A stretch of DNA of 64,000 nucleotides from the NCBI RefSeq assembly GCF_003387165.1, contig NZ_QUMW01000009.1, positions 372,001 to 436,000 of the forward strand, read 5' to 3'. The first letter of the stretch is position 1. Every line of letters starts with the position of its first letter. The notes under the pieces are model-generated. The model was not told where the DNA came from and did not search any database. It saw only the letters and a list, made by a program, of their open reading frames with translations. This stretch comes from Jeotgalicoccus halotolerans (GTDB taxonomy: Bacteria; Bacillota; Bacilli; Staphylococcales; Salinicoccaceae). Positions 1 through 9,057 of this stretch are shown here, piece by piece. The position numbers and the translations under genes were made by a program.

Positions 1-2982
1 CGTTTTTTGATCCGCCTGCCGGTAGACTGTGTTAAAGGCAATACTCGTCTCTAGCGTCAGGAAGTCTTCGATATTCCGTACGAGTACAGAACTGTTGTCT
101 GTTAGATAATGCCTGTCGCTCATATGCGATACTGTCAGCAGACCTTTTAAGTGGTCGTACAGCTGAAGTTCAAGCCGCTTCGTCAGATATGTGAGGATAA
201 TATCAATTTCCTGCTTCAGGGTTTCATTAAGACTGTCTGCTTTAATACTCCCAATATCTCTTAACAGATTCTGTCTTAAGTCGAGCAGTTTACTGCGCTC
301 TTCCCCGTTATCTTCAAACTGGCGTATATTGCTTTCCAGTGTATTCAAGAGCTGCTGGCGCGTTTCCTTCAGTGTCTGGTATTGGACGTTTCCAGACTGC
401 CGGTCGGCAATTTCCTTAATCTCTTTCTGTGCTGTATTGAAATAACCGTCTCCCCCGTCAAGTGCCCGTTTACTGGAAACAGGATACAGGACATGTTTAA
501 TATGCATAGTATTTAAAGCATTCTGCATATAGTCGAGTACTTTTTCTTTATCCGCTTCAGACTTCATTAAATCCACCGCGTTAATAATGAAAATAATCGG
601 GAAGTCTTTACCTTTCAGCGACTGGATATACTGCAGGAAGGTTTCATCCGAGCGCGAAAAGACGTGATTATAGTAAGAAACGTATATAATCATATCGCTC
701 TCTGTAATAATATCTCTCGTTTCTGACGTATGACGGGCGTTAATAGAGTTAATCCCCGGCGAGTCTACCAGCGTATAAGCTTCTGTCATTTCATTTTCGA
801 GTGATACATTCGCCTTATGGATAAAGGTCGAATCTTTATCATTGCTTATTTTTTCTATAAGCACATCCGTATCGATACTCACCGTCTGACCTAAATCTTC
901 TTTGTACTTGTCGTAATTCTCGAGAATTCCCGACAGAAGCGGTTTATAGGTTTCATCAACTTTTGAGATATTTTTATTAATCCATTTCTTGTAACCGTCC
1001 GCTGTCTTATGGTCTTCCCCGGACAGTGTCTGAAGCATTTCTGTTAAATCCGCTTCACTCTTATACACGACTGTACTGGTGTCATCATTATTAATTTCGG
1101 TGATCGTTGCGGTCGTCGGATTTGGACTCGTCGCTAAGTACTTATCACCGAGCAGGGCGTTAATAAAAGTAGTTTTCCCGGCACTGAAGCCGCCGAAGAC
1201 ACTGATATTGGCTTTACCGTTATCAATTCGTGAAAGCTTATCGTTTAAGAGGCGCTGATAGTCCGTATAGCGCGGTGAGTCTCCAAGTAAATCTCTGAGT
1301 TCGCGGAAGGCCTGTAAATTCATGCGGTCTTCATTGTTAACTGTAAATTCGTTATGTCTACTTTCTTCCGCTTCTGTCTGCTTGTCCTCATCGTACGCCA
1401 AAGTAATCTCTTCCAGCAGATTCAGCTTATCGATCTCGTCATCCAGATGAATGTAGAAATGGCGGTAATTTTGTGTATCGAGCGACTCTATCAGTTCGAG
1501 CAGATCTTTTGCTTTAATATAAAAAGCTTTCTCTCTCGTGAGCGTCGTCTGCGCTTTTACCTCTCCCGTCTCTTCAGGTGTCAGCGTCTCTAGATGCGAA
1601 ACGCTCCGCTCGGAAACTTCCTGAGTCAGACTGCTCTTCAGCTTATCGAAGTAATTGCTTATATACGTCTGGTTCAGGGAAGTAATCTTTTCGTTGCCAA
1701 GGAGCGCACGATTCCATTCAAATTTAAACGGTTCACCGATTAAACCGAGCGACTGAAAGAAACTGTTAATGTTCGCATTGATTTCAGTATGTATGACCGG
1801 CTGAATCGCCTCATCTACTTGAGCAAGAGTGTCTTCTAACAGCGCCTGTTCTTTTTTCTTTTTGCCGAACAAGCCCCCTGCCTTCTTCTCCCCTGCCATA
1901 ACCTTTAAATATTCCGTTATGGCGTCTTTCACCTGATGCGGGAATAAGTAGCTGTCTTTAACGAGTTTTTTAACGGACTCTTTCACGTGGGATCTTAATT
2001 CATTTTCGTCGCTCCGGAGATGATCGATTTCCGTTTTTTCGATTTCCTTGTTTAAATAGTCAATACGTTCTGCTGCCCGTTCCTTCGTCAGCGGATTATC
2101 AAGCTGCAGTTCGTCTGTCAGCGTCTCGAGCTCATCGCGTAAATATTCGAGCTGTTTATCTTCTATATTCTTTGTAATACGGGTGTCATAAGCCGCTTCA
2201 AGTTCAGCACGTTTCTTTTCCATCTCTTTAATAAAAGCTTTTAATTCGTCTATATGGTTGTATGGCGACTCGTAGATTGACGTTGTAAACAGATGCTCCG
2301 GATAAATATTCCAGTTCGTGAGCGTCGTCTTAACGCGATTTAAGAAGGTGTCGAGCGTAATCTCTTGGTCGTCGTGTTTATCGATCTGATTAATAATTAA
2401 AACGAGCGGAATACCGAGGCCGGCAATTTCTTTTAACAGCGTTAAATTGTGCTCGCTCTCCACGTGGTTGTATTCTACCGTAAAGAAGATTAAATCGCTG
2501 TTCAGTAAAAATCTGTTAGCCGCTTCCTCGTGGCTGTCCGTATTGGAATCCACACCCGGTGTATCCTGGAAGACTGTATTCTGCTGATAGTCATCCGACT
2601 GAATGTCCATCGTAATCGCCTGGATATCCATATCTTTAGTATTGAGCGCTTTTAATTCTTCGTAGTTATCGACTGAGGCATACTGATACTGGTTGATAAA
2701 GGCCTGGATTCCGCTCTTATTGCCGATCTGTACTGAGACGGTATTGCTTGTCGTCGGCACCGGTGATGAAGGCAGGATGTCCTGATTTAAAAGATAATTA
2801 ATCAGGCTCGACTTCCCTGCAGAGTAATGGCCGATAAATGAAAATACCAGCTGGTCGTTATAGGTCTTCTGAATCGCGTGGTCAATTTGTGATACGAGTG
2901 TATCGTTATTCGACTTCAGAATTTCTTTTTTTAGTTTATACAGCGTATTAAGTGTCTGTCTGTTTTTCCCTTGTGATGACAA
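1..2982 (-). CDS. dynA: Dynamin-like GTPase with two GTPase domains, DynA/YpbR type (C-terminal end outside window)
   Basis: A 994-codon open frame runs off the left edge, so the C-terminus is missing. Two dynamin-type GTPase modules are visible. The first has P-loop HYSAGKSS near residue 55 and DTPGVDS near 140. The second has P-loop GGFSAGKTT near residue 600 and LVDSPGIN near 740. Two tandem dynamin domains in one chain is the DynA architecture of Firmicutes, a membrane-tethering and membrane-fusing protein linked to membrane stress and phage tolerance in Bacillus. The start is TTG at 2982, directly abutting the rlmL stop, with a GGGGAG ribosome site about 11 bases upstream; no ATG fits as well. 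It is likely co-transcribed with rlmL. The family assignment is secure; the cellular role is inferred. Confidence 0.9.
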   Translation of the reverse strand, partial: MSSQGKNRQTLNTLYKLKKEILKSNNDTLVSQIDHAIQKTYNDQLVFSFIGHYSAGKSSLINYLLNQDILPSSPVPTTSNTVSVQIGNKSGIQAFINQYQYASVDNYEELKALNTKDMDIQAITMDIQSDDYQQNTVFQDTPGVDSNTDSHEEAANRFLLNSDLIFFTVEYNHVESEHNLTLLKEIAGLGIPLVLIINQIDKHDDQEITLDTFLNRVKTTLTNWNIYPEHLFTTSIYESPYNHIDELKAFIKEMEKKRAELEAAYDTRITKNIEDKQLEYLRDELETLTDELQLDNPLTKERAAERIDYLNKEIEKTEIDHLRSDENELRSHVKESVKKLVKDSYLFPHQVKDAITEYLKVMAGEKKAGGLFGKKKKEQALLEDTLAQVDEAIQPVIHTEINANINSFFQSLGLIGEPFKFEWNRALLGNEKITSLNQTYISNYFDKLKSSLTQEVSERSVSHLETLTPEETGEVKAQTTLTREKAFYIKAKDLLELIESLDTQNYRHFYIHLDDEIDKLNLLEEITLAYDEDKQTEAEESRHNEFTVNNEDRMNLQAFRELRDLLGDSPRYTDYQRLLNDKLSRIDNGKANISVFGGFSAGKTTFINALLGDKYLATSPNPTTATITEINNDDTSTVVYKSEADLTEMLQTLSGEDHKTADGYKKWINKNISKVDETYKPLLSGILENYDKYKEDLGQTVSIDTDVLIEKISNDKDSTFIHKANVSLENEMTEAYTLVDSPGINSINARHTSETRDIITESDMIIYVSYYNHVFSRSDETFLQYIQSLKGKDFPIIFIINAVDLMKSEADKEKVLDYMQNALNTMHIKHVLYPVSSKRALDGGDGYFNTAQKEIKEIADRQSGNVQYQTLKETRQQLLNTLESNIRQFEDNGEERSKLLDLRQNLLRDIGSIKADSLNETLKQEIDIILTYLTKRLELQLYDHLKGLLTVSHMSDRHYLTDNSSVLVRNIEDFLTLETSIAFNTVYRQADQKT

Positions 2983-4107
2983 CTATTCTTTCACTCCCCA
3001 ATATTGGTAGAAGGTTGTTTCAATGTAGCCGTTAAACAGCTTTCTGCGTTTTGTTGCTTTTTTGCCGATGATTTCTTCGAACTCTTTGTTCGATGTCATT
3101 AAATAAACGTTCAGCGACGGATTTTCTTTCATCAGTTCGCCGACCTTCGCGTACATCGACTCCACGGCTTTCGCTTCTCCAATACGTTCGCCGTATGGCG
3201 GGTTGGCTACAAGCTGTGCGTTTTTATCGAGCGTGTCAAGATCGTGCACATCGAGTGTGCTGAATTCAATATCTGCCTCCAGACCGACTTCTTCCGCGTT
3301 TTTAACCGCGATATTAATCATATCGGGTTCAATGTCTGTCGCGTAAATTTTAACATCCTTGTCGAAATCTGCTTCGTGCTCGCACTGTGTACGGACTTCC
3401 GTCCACAATTCTTCCGGGATAATATCCCATGACTCGCTGTCGAAGGTGCGGTTGGAACCCGGAGCGATATTGCGGGCAATCATCGCCGCTTCAAGCGCTA
3501 TAGTGCCCGAACCGGTAAACGGATCATACAGCGTATTGTCCCCTGTATAGTTGGCAAGCTTCAGCATGCTGGCAGCGAGCGTTTCTTTAATCGGCGCATC
3601 CCCCTGGGCGAGTCTGTAGCCGCGTTTGTGTAAAGCGTCTCCGCTCGTATCTACAGTCAGCACCGCTCTGTCTTTTAAAATATTAATATCAATTTTATAA
3701 CGGGGGCCGTCTTCAGGCAGTTTGCCTGTCATGCTGAACGCTTCTTTTAAATGTTCAACAATGGCTTTTTTCGTAATACGCTGCACATCGGGTACACTGT
3801 ATAGGGTCGACTTATGGGAGCGTCCTGTCACCGGGAATTCTGCATTCGGCCCGAGAATATCCGACAGCGGCAAAGCTTTTACCGCTTCAAACAGCTCGTC
3901 GAACGTTTTTACAGTAAAGTCGCCGAGGACAATTCTGATACGGTCGACCGTGCGGAGTTTCAAATTGGTTTCGACGATGGTGCGTTCATCGCCTTCGAAA
4001 TAGACGCGGCCGTTTTCTAAAGTAGTGTCTAGGCCGAGCGCTTTGATTTCATCCGAGACGACGCGTTCAAGTCCCATCGGTGTATTGACTATAAATTTAA
4101 AGTTCAT
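2983..4107 (-). CDS. rlmL: 23S rRNA guanine-N2 methyltransferase-like protein (RlmL/YpsC family)
   Basis: This 374-residue protein has an N-terminal THUMP RNA-binding region (about residues 45-155) followed by a class I SAM-dependent methylase fold. The SAM motif DPFTGSGT is near residue 197 and the catalytic NPPYGERIG near 305; the latter is typical of base N-methyltransferases acting on RNA. The family modifies G2445 of 23S rRNA in E. coli; the exact target in Gram-positives is inference. It lies just downstream of rnpB and upstream of dynA on the same strand, the order seen for ypsC in Bacillus. Length is normal for the Gram-positive single-domain form, without the RlmK half found in E. 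coli. Confidence 0.92.
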   Translation of the reverse strand: MNFKFIVNTPMGLERVVSDEIKALGLDTTLENGRVYFEGDERTIVETNLKLRTVDRIRIVLGDFTVKTFDELFEAVKALPLSDILGPNAEFPVTGRSHKSTLYSVPDVQRITKKAIVEHLKEAFSMTGKLPEDGPRYKIDINILKDRAVLTVDTSGDALHKRGYRLAQGDAPIKETLAASMLKLANYTGDNTLYDPFTGSGTIALEAAMIARNIAPGSNRTFDSESWDIIPEELWTEVRTQCEHEADFDKDVKIYATDIEPDMINIAVKNAEEVGLEADIEFSTLDVHDLDTLDKNAQLVANPPYGERIGEAKAVESMYAKVGELMKENPSLNVYLMTSNKEFEEIIGKKATKRRKLFNGYIETTFYQYWGVKE

Positions 4108-4161
4108 ATTAAGAAGCTCCTAAAGTTAGATTTGTTTACATTATAGTATGAATATAGGCAT

Positions 4162-4196
4162 AAAAAAAGCTCTCCTCATAAGTGGAGAGCTTTTTG
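4162..4196 (-). terminator. Intrinsic terminator after rnpB
   Basis: On the minus strand an AGCTCTCC / GGAGAGCT stem with an 8-base loop is followed by a run of seven T. It immediately follows the RNase P RNA 3' end and separates it from rlmL. Confidence 0.85.
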
Positions 4197-4198
4197 TC

Positions 4199-4608
4199 TA
4201 GTCCGGTTTCTCTATAAGCCATGTTCTGTCCCGCTGTGCTGCCGGCGTGCACTAGTATACACTCGCACATTGGTGATAATCATCTGTCTATATTAAATGA
4301 ATAATATCTCTCCGCCAGTTGAATTCCCGTTGGAAAGTGCTCCTACCTAATTTGGATTGCTCACTCGAGGGGTTTACCGCGTTCCATCTTCATCATTTCT
4401 TCTGAAGCTCGTTTCTGTGGCACTTTTAAAGCTACTCTATCCGTATGTTTACACACTTAGAATATTTCGCAGCCGTCAAGATATAAAATATCATTGCCCA
4501 GACTTATTGTTTCGTCTGGCACGAACACTACGGCCGTCTCAGGTCCGTGTGAGCATGGACTTTCCTCTATGCAGGCATACTGCATAGCGATTATCCGAGT
4601 TACCGTCT
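4199..4608 (-). ncRNA. rnpB: RNase P RNA, Bacillus (type B) class
   Basis: On the minus strand the conserved core is plain: AGAGGAAAGTCCATGCTC near the 5' end, then GTAGTGTTCGTGCC, the GGTAAACCCC segment, and near the 3' end GGACAGAACATGGCTTA. The first and last bases can pair as helix P1 (ACGGT...ACTC with GAG...ACCG). Size (about 410 nt) and motif order match type B RNase P RNA, the catalytic subunit that matures tRNA 5' ends. It sits between gpsB and rlmL exactly as in Bacillus and Staphylococcus. Ends are placed from the P1 pairing and could shift by a few bases. Confidence 0.96.
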
Positions 4609-4649
4609 GTTTATTTTAAAGTTCTTAAAATACATGCATATAATCTGTC

Positions 4650-4976
4650 TTACTGTTTTGCTGTACTGCCGAAAACCTGCTTTTCGAGACTCGACAGACG
4701 TTTTAAAATATCAATCTGCTGACTCTGTCCATTGCCGCCTTGGGTGCGTGTGTTTGTTGCCACCCTGATGCGGAGGTCTTCAACTTCTTTTTTTAATCTT
4801 GCATTTTCTTCTTCAAGTTTTTTAATATTGTTGTTCATGTCTGCCATTTTCTGATAATCACTGATAACGTCGTCAAGAAAACTATCTACTTCTATCGGTT
4901 TAAAACCTCTTAGTGATTTTTCGAATTCTTTCTCGAATATATCTTTTGCAGACAGCTTTAGCGTATAGTCACTCAT
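4650..4976 (-). CDS. gpsB: Cell division and growth regulator GpsB
   Basis: This 108-residue protein begins with a DivIVA-like membrane-targeting domain: [20 protein letters not shown] at about residues 8-27, followed by [13 protein letters not shown] coiled coil (about residues 45-72, [15 protein letters not shown]) and a short C-terminal helical region follow. GpsB couples peptidoglycan synthases to the division machinery; its N-terminal domain docks penicillin-binding proteins. Length and domain order are normal. It lies upstream of rnpB and downstream of ypsA on the same strand. The pbp2 gene, a likely partner, is about 1.6 kb away on the opposite strand. Confidence 0.96.
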   Translation of the reverse strand: MSDYTLKLSAKDIFEKEFEKSLRGFKPIEVDSFLDDVISDYQKMADMNNNIKKLEEENARLKKEVEDLRIRVATNTRTQGGNGQSQQIDILKRLSSLEKQVFGSTAKQ

Positions 4977-4987
4977 ACTTACACCTC

Positions 4988-5527
4988 TTAACTATCATAT
5001 CTGTCATTAATAAAGTCATTAATATCATCAAATTGTATTCTTTCAATATTATAATGACTTTTCTCGCTTAATTCAAGCATAACACTGTATATATATTTTA
5101 AATTTGTTTCCGTCTCGCTGTCGTAGACAATCAGACCGTAATCTGTGTGAGCGGTCAAAAACTGATTAATCGCTTTAAACATCCCCGGGTCCCCGTACTC
5201 TCTCTCAAAGATAAACTGATGAAAATCCGCATGCTCGAGTATATTGTTTAAATTAATTTTATCGGATTCATTGTAGCGGTCATCGAACTTATGGAACGGC
5301 TTTAAGACACCGAGTTTAATATCGTAGTCCGCTTTCAGATCGATAATTTCATTGGCGGCATACATTTCTATGCCCGTATAGCCCTGGATGATAAACCACT
5401 CCGCGCCTTCTTCTGCGAGATTAATAATGCGGGCGCGTAAAAAATCGCGCAGCACTTTGACTTCCGGCTGCGAGTCTTTAAAGATGCCGAGCTCGTAATG
5501 CCGGTAGCCTGTAATCAATACTCTCAC
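4988..5527 (-). CDS. ypsA: YpsA family protein (DUF1273, SLOG superfamily)
   Basis: A 179-residue protein beginning [14 protein letters not shown], the nucleotide-binding Rossmann signature of the SLOG/DprA-like YpsA family, with [17 protein letters not shown] near residue 55. The start chosen is GTG at 5527, which overlaps the upstream stop as GTGA and has AGAAGGA five bases before it; the longer frame to 5560 adds 11 residues with no ribosome site and no family similarity. YpsA influences cell division in Bacillus and Staphylococcus and shares its neighbourhood with gpsB. Its ligand is unknown. Confidence 0.9.
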   Translation of the reverse strand: MRVLITGYRHYELGIFKDSQPEVKVLRDFLRARIINLAEEGAEWFIIQGYTGIEMYAANEIIDLKADYDIKLGVLKPFHKFDDRYNESDKINLNNILEHADFHQFIFEREYGDPGMFKAINQFLTAHTDYGLIVYDSETETNLKYIYSVMLELSEKSHYNIERIQFDDINDFINDRYDS

Positions 5528-5850
5528 AGCAATCCTTCTTTCCCGGCGTGATTGACCCACATATTAATATATTTGAATTTTTCATGATACAATTTTAAGC
5601 TGAAGCGGGAAACGTGGCAGCTCATTAAGAGTTCCATCAGCTCGTCGCTCATAATTTCTCTGACCCGTTCAGTCAGCCGCTCATCGGTTTCTATATGAAG
5701 CAGCTGGTCTGCGAGTTCTTTATTTTCATTTAAAAAGGGTTCTATTTCAGTTTTAAAATCAAACTCGTAACCCGCTCTTGCCTTGTCATAGCGTCTCGCA
5801 ATTTCTTCGAGCATGGCCCGGTAATCGCTGTACGATGCATTTCTTGACAA
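5524..5850 (-). CDS. DUF1798 family protein (YppE-like)
   Basis: A small, mostly helical, charged protein of about 108 residues located between ypsA and the divergent recU, where Staphylococcus and Bacillus carry the DUF1798/YppE gene. The assignment rests on position, size and the helical pattern around YRAMLEEIARRYDKARAGYEFDF. No function is known. Two starts are possible: GTG at 5859 lies only one base from AGGTGG, while TTG at 5850 is ten bases from it and was preferred. The stop overlaps the ypsA start (GTGA), so the two are probably translationally coupled. Confidence 0.75.
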   Translation of the reverse strand: MSRNASYSDYRAMLEEIARRYDKARAGYEFDFKTEIEPFLNENKELADQLLHIETDERLTERVREIMSDELMELLMSCHVSRFSLKLYHEKFKYINMWVNHAGKEGLL

Positions 5851-5871
5851 ATTGGACACACCACCTATAAT
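5844..5871 (+). promoter_or_regulatory. Probable SigA promoter for recU-pbp2
   Basis: TTGACA at 5844-5849 and TATAAT at 5866-5871, both perfect consensus, are separated by 16 bases and lie about 75 bases before recU. The -35 box lies inside the first codons of the divergent DUF1798 gene. More AT-rich -10-like sequences (5899-5930) follow, so additional starts are possible. Confidence 0.65.
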
Positions 5872-5945
5872 AATGAAATGTTAATCAAACTTTAATTAAT
5901 ATATAATAAACAGTATATATAATAATAGTTTGGAGTGCGAATTTA

Positions 5946-6536
5946 ATGAAGTACCCTCAGGGAGTCAAGAGAAACAAATCCAATATAACGCGTGCGAATA
6001 AAGAAATTAACTACGGCCAGCGCGGCATGACACTGGAAAAAGATCTCGATAAGACCAATCAGTTTTATCTGGATACGAAACGGGCAATCATTCATAAAAA
6101 GCCGACGCCGGTACAGATTGTCGACGTGGATTACCCGTCACGGAAAAAAGCTAAAATAACGGAAGCTTACTTTAAAGTACCCTCGACGAGTGACTATAAT
6201 GGTATATATAAAGGAAGATATATCGATTTTGAAGCGAAGGAAACACGCAACAAAACACGCTTTCCTTTTATTAACATTCATGGCCATCAGGTCGAGCATA
6301 TGCGCGCCTGCCATAATCAGGGCGGCCTTGTTTTTATCATTCTCAAGTTTACCGTTCACGACGAAGTCTACCTTTATCCGTTTGAACATTTTGTTAAACA
6401 CTGGGATAATTTCTTAGGTGACGGAAGAAAGTCTATCACCTATACAGACATTAAGAAGGAGAGTATTTTACTACCATTAAAATACAATCCGCGTTATGAT
6501 TATTTAGCTGCAGTTGACGAATTTTATTTTGAATAG
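5946..6536 (+). CDS. recU: Holliday junction resolvase RecU
   Basis: A 196-residue protein matching RecU throughout: NYGQRGMTLEKDLDKTNQFY (22-41), the stalk region IHKKPTPVQIVDVDYP, the DYNGIYKGRYIDFEAKETRN block with the metal-binding D94/E96/K98 nuclease core, and INIHGHQVEHM. RecU cleaves Holliday junctions during recombinational repair and chromosome segregation. The ATG has TTGGAG nine bases upstream. It is 11 bases ahead of pbp2, the conserved recU-pbp pair of Firmicutes, which are normally co-transcribed. Length is typical for the family. Confidence 0.97.
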   Translation: MKYPQGVKRNKSNITRANKEINYGQRGMTLEKDLDKTNQFYLDTKRAIIHKKPTPVQIVDVDYPSRKKAKITEAYFKVPSTSDYNGIYKGRYIDFEAKETRNKTRFPFINIHGHQVEHMRACHNQGGLVFIILKFTVHDEVYLYPFEHFVKHWDNFLGDGRKSITYTDIKKESILLPLKYNPRYDYLAAVDEFYFE

Positions 6537-6547
6537 GGAGAATATAT

Positions 6548-8959
6548 ATGGAATCGAATTTTAAAAGGAGTAAACAGTCCGGTGCGAAATCCGAACAGAA
6601 AAAGCAGTCGAAATCCAAATCATCAATTATTAAAAAAGTGTTTTTATATGCTGCACTGCTTGCACTGATCGGTCTTGTTATCGGAGCGGTGCTGTTTGCC
6701 TATTACGCATCACAGGCGCCCGCTTTCAGCGATGAAAAGCTGAAGGATCCTGTTCCCGCTGAAATTTATGACCAGAACGATGAACTGGTTACCACCCTCT
6801 TTCAGGGTCAAAAAAGGGAATATGTCAGTATCGAAGATGTGCCGGCACATGTGTCGGACGCGGTGCTTGCAATAGAGGATAACCGGTTTTACGATCACGG
6901 TGCGATTGACTTTATCCGTCTCGGCGGTGCGGTCATCAGCAACTTTACGGACGGCTTTGCCTCTCAAGGGGCGAGTACGATTACCCAGCAGGTCGTTAAA
7001 CGCGCCTTCCTGACTGAAGAACAGACAATCGAACGTAAAGCCCAGGAAGCGTATCTGTCCTACCGCCTCGAGCAGGAGTATTCAAAGGATGACATTCTCG
7101 AAATGTACCTGAACAAGATTTACTACTCAGACGGCATCTACGGCATCCGTACAGCAAGCTTATATTATTTCGATAAAGAGCTCGCTGATTTAAATATCGC
7201 GGAAAGTGCCTACTTAGCAGGTCTGTCGAATCTGCCGAACGTGTATAACTTATACGAGGATTCTGAAGCGGCGAAGAGCCGGACAGACACGGTCTTATAC
7301 ATGATGCTGGAACACGAGAGGATTACGCAGGAAGAGTACGATGAGGCAATGAATATCGATATTACTGAAAACCTTGTGGCCCGCGATGAAGCGGAACGCT
7401 TCTCGACAGAACAGGAAAATCCGGAATATGCATCTTATATTAATTACATTAAAACAGAGCTTCAGTCACATGATGAATTCCGCAATAGAGACATTTCTGA
7501 AGTACTATCAAGCGGCATACAGATTTATACGAATATGGATTCAAACGTTCAGTCATATCTACAGAATATGACGAATAACAGAAACTACTACTATAACGAT
7601 AAATTCCGGAGCGATGATTTTAATATCGCATCGACGATTCTCGACACATCAACCGGCGGTCTTGTAGCAATTTCAGGCGGCCGCGATTATCAGGAAGTTG
7701 TCGACCAGAACTTAGCACTCACCCAGCACAACGTCGGTTCCACGATGAAACCGTTCCTGGCATATGGTCCGGCAATTGAGCACATGGAATGGGCAACGAA
7801 TCAGACCATCCAGGATGAACAGTCGTACACGCCAAAAGACAGCCCGAACAACACGGTCTACAACTACGATAATCAGGGACACGGCAATGTGACGATGCGG
7901 GATGCCCTGCGCCAGAGCTTTAACGTCCCGGCCGTAAAAGCATTCGAAGCGGTTCAGGAAGAAGCGGGCTACAATGCACCGGCAGAATTTGCAGCTGAAG
8001 CGGGCCTTGACTACTCAACGAAAAATGAGGGAGATTATACCGTATCATTTAACGACGTGCTCGGCGGCGGAGAATCACGCTTCAGTCCGCTGCAGATGGC
8101 CCAGGCTTACGCGACACTCGGCAACAATGGTGAATTCAATGAAGCGCAGTCCATCCGCTACATCGTTACAGCAGAAGGTGATAAAATTGAATTTGACAAC
8201 GAAACACACGAGGCTATGAAAGACTCTACAGCCTTCATGCTGACAGATATGCTGAAAGATACATTCGAAAATCAGGGAAGCGCCGACTACATTCAGATGA
8301 ACAGTCTGAATATCGCAGCGAAAACAGGAACCACTTCGCTTGATACGAGTATTCTGGAAGAAAACAATCTGCCGAGCAACAGTGCAAAAGACGCATGGAT
8401 CGTCGGCTATACCCCTGAATATACGATGAGCGTATGGACAGGATTCGATAATGCATCCGCAGGCTACTCTGAAGACAAAGTATTTGTCGGTACTGATGAA
8501 CACATTACACCGCAGTGGTTCTTCAAAGATATCATGCAGTATATCAGTACATTCAACGGGCAGGACTTTGAACAGCCTGACAGCGTTGAACAGATTAACG
8601 GCAATGAATTTAGAGTTGCCGGCGGCGGCGGTTTCTTTAACAACGGCGGCAGCAACAACAATAATAGTAATAATAACGGCAGTAATAATAGCAGCAATGG
8701 TAATGACAGCGGCGGCAGTACAGGCGGCACATGGAGCTGGGAATATAACGAAGACGGTGAAATAGAAACCGAGGGCGATGTACCGGACAGCGAACTGCCG
8801 GACGACGCGGAACTCGCTGAACCTGAAAGCAGCAGCGAGAACGAAGACCCTGCACCGGAAGAAGACGAGCCGGCGGCTGACGAAGACGCGGCAACAGAAC
8901 CAAGCGGCACTACAGAAGACGCAGAACAAGCTGAAGACGAAGCGGCTGACGAAGAATAA
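6548..8959 (+). CDS. pbp2: Bifunctional class A penicillin-binding protein (PBP2 / PonA type)
   Basis: This 803-residue protein polymerises and cross-links peptidoglycan at the outer membrane face. It has a basic cytoplasmic tail (1-30), one membrane anchor (31-54), and a GT51 glycosyltransferase domain with EDNRFYDHG (catalytic E110) and QGASTITQQ (140-148). The transpeptidase domain has STMK near 398 (acyl-enzyme serine), SFN near 457 and KTGTT near 591. From about residue 692 a 110-residue tail follows, first Gly/Asn/Ser-rich and then Glu/Asp/Pro-rich, unlike the short end of S. aureus PBP2. GGGAG precedes the ATG by eight bases. The gene ends 20 bases before the IS remnant and appears to use the element's hairpin as terminator. 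Confidence 0.96.
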   Translation: MESNFKRSKQSGAKSEQKKQSKSKSSIIKKVFLYAALLALIGLVIGAVLFAYYASQAPAFSDEKLKDPVPAEIYDQNDELVTTLFQGQKREYVSIEDVPAHVSDAVLAIEDNRFYDHGAIDFIRLGGAVISNFTDGFASQGASTITQQVVKRAFLTEEQTIERKAQEAYLSYRLEQEYSKDDILEMYLNKIYYSDGIYGIRTASLYYFDKELADLNIAESAYLAGLSNLPNVYNLYEDSEAAKSRTDTVLYMMLEHERITQEEYDEAMNIDITENLVARDEAERFSTEQENPEYASYINYIKTELQSHDEFRNRDISEVLSSGIQIYTNMDSNVQSYLQNMTNNRNYYYNDKFRSDDFNIASTILDTSTGGLVAISGGRDYQEVVDQNLALTQHNVGSTMKPFLAYGPAIEHMEWATNQTIQDEQSYTPKDSPNNTVYNYDNQGHGNVTMRDALRQSFNVPAVKAFEAVQEEAGYNAPAEFAAEAGLDYSTKNEGDYTVSFNDVLGGGESRFSPLQMAQAYATLGNNGEFNEAQSIRYIVTAEGDKIEFDNETHEAMKDSTAFMLTDMLKDTFENQGSADYIQMNSLNIAAKTGTTSLDTSILEENNLPSNSAKDAWIVGYTPEYTMSVWTGFDNASAGYSEDKVFVGTDEHITPQWFFKDIMQYISTFNGQDFEQPDSVEQINGNEFRVAGGGGFFNNGGSNNNNSNNNGSNNSSNGNDSGGSTGGTWSWEYNEDGEIETEGDVPDSELPDDAELAEPESSSENEDPAPEEDEPAADEDAATEPSGTTEDAEQAEDEAADEE

Positions 8960-8979
8960 TATTATTGTTTAAATGAAAC

Positions 8980-9001
8980 GGGGCTGGGACAAAAGCCCTG
9001 A
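8980..9001 (+). repeat. Left terminal inverted repeat of IS1182-like element
   Basis: GGGGCTGGGACA followed by AAAGCCCTGA; pairs with the inverted copy at 10219-10240 with two mismatches. Confidence 0.85.
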
Positions 9002-9012
9002 AGAAATAAGAG

Positions 9013-9057
9013 AAACGGCTTGGAAATCTTGAGTTTAAGATTTCCAAGCCGTTTTTT
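9013..9057. terminator. Bidirectional hairpin terminator in left end of IS remnant
   Basis: An 18-bp stem (AAACGGCTTGGAAATCTT and its complement) with a short loop is followed on the plus strand by a T-run. It is the first terminator after pbp2 and probably ends the recU-pbp2 transcript, as well as ending transcription leftward out of the element. Confidence 0.8.

Noticed and set aside
4357-4587. 76-codon plus-strand frame
   Set aside because: It is antisense to RNase P RNA, whose conserved core explains the sequence.
8075-8929. Long open frames antisense to the 3' half of pbp2 (284, 148 and 88 codons)
   Set aside because: They mirror the pbp2 transpeptidase domain and its repetitive tail; low-complexity sequence (runs of Ala/Val/Ile or Ser/Leu/Pro) and the absence of ribosome sites show they are shadows.
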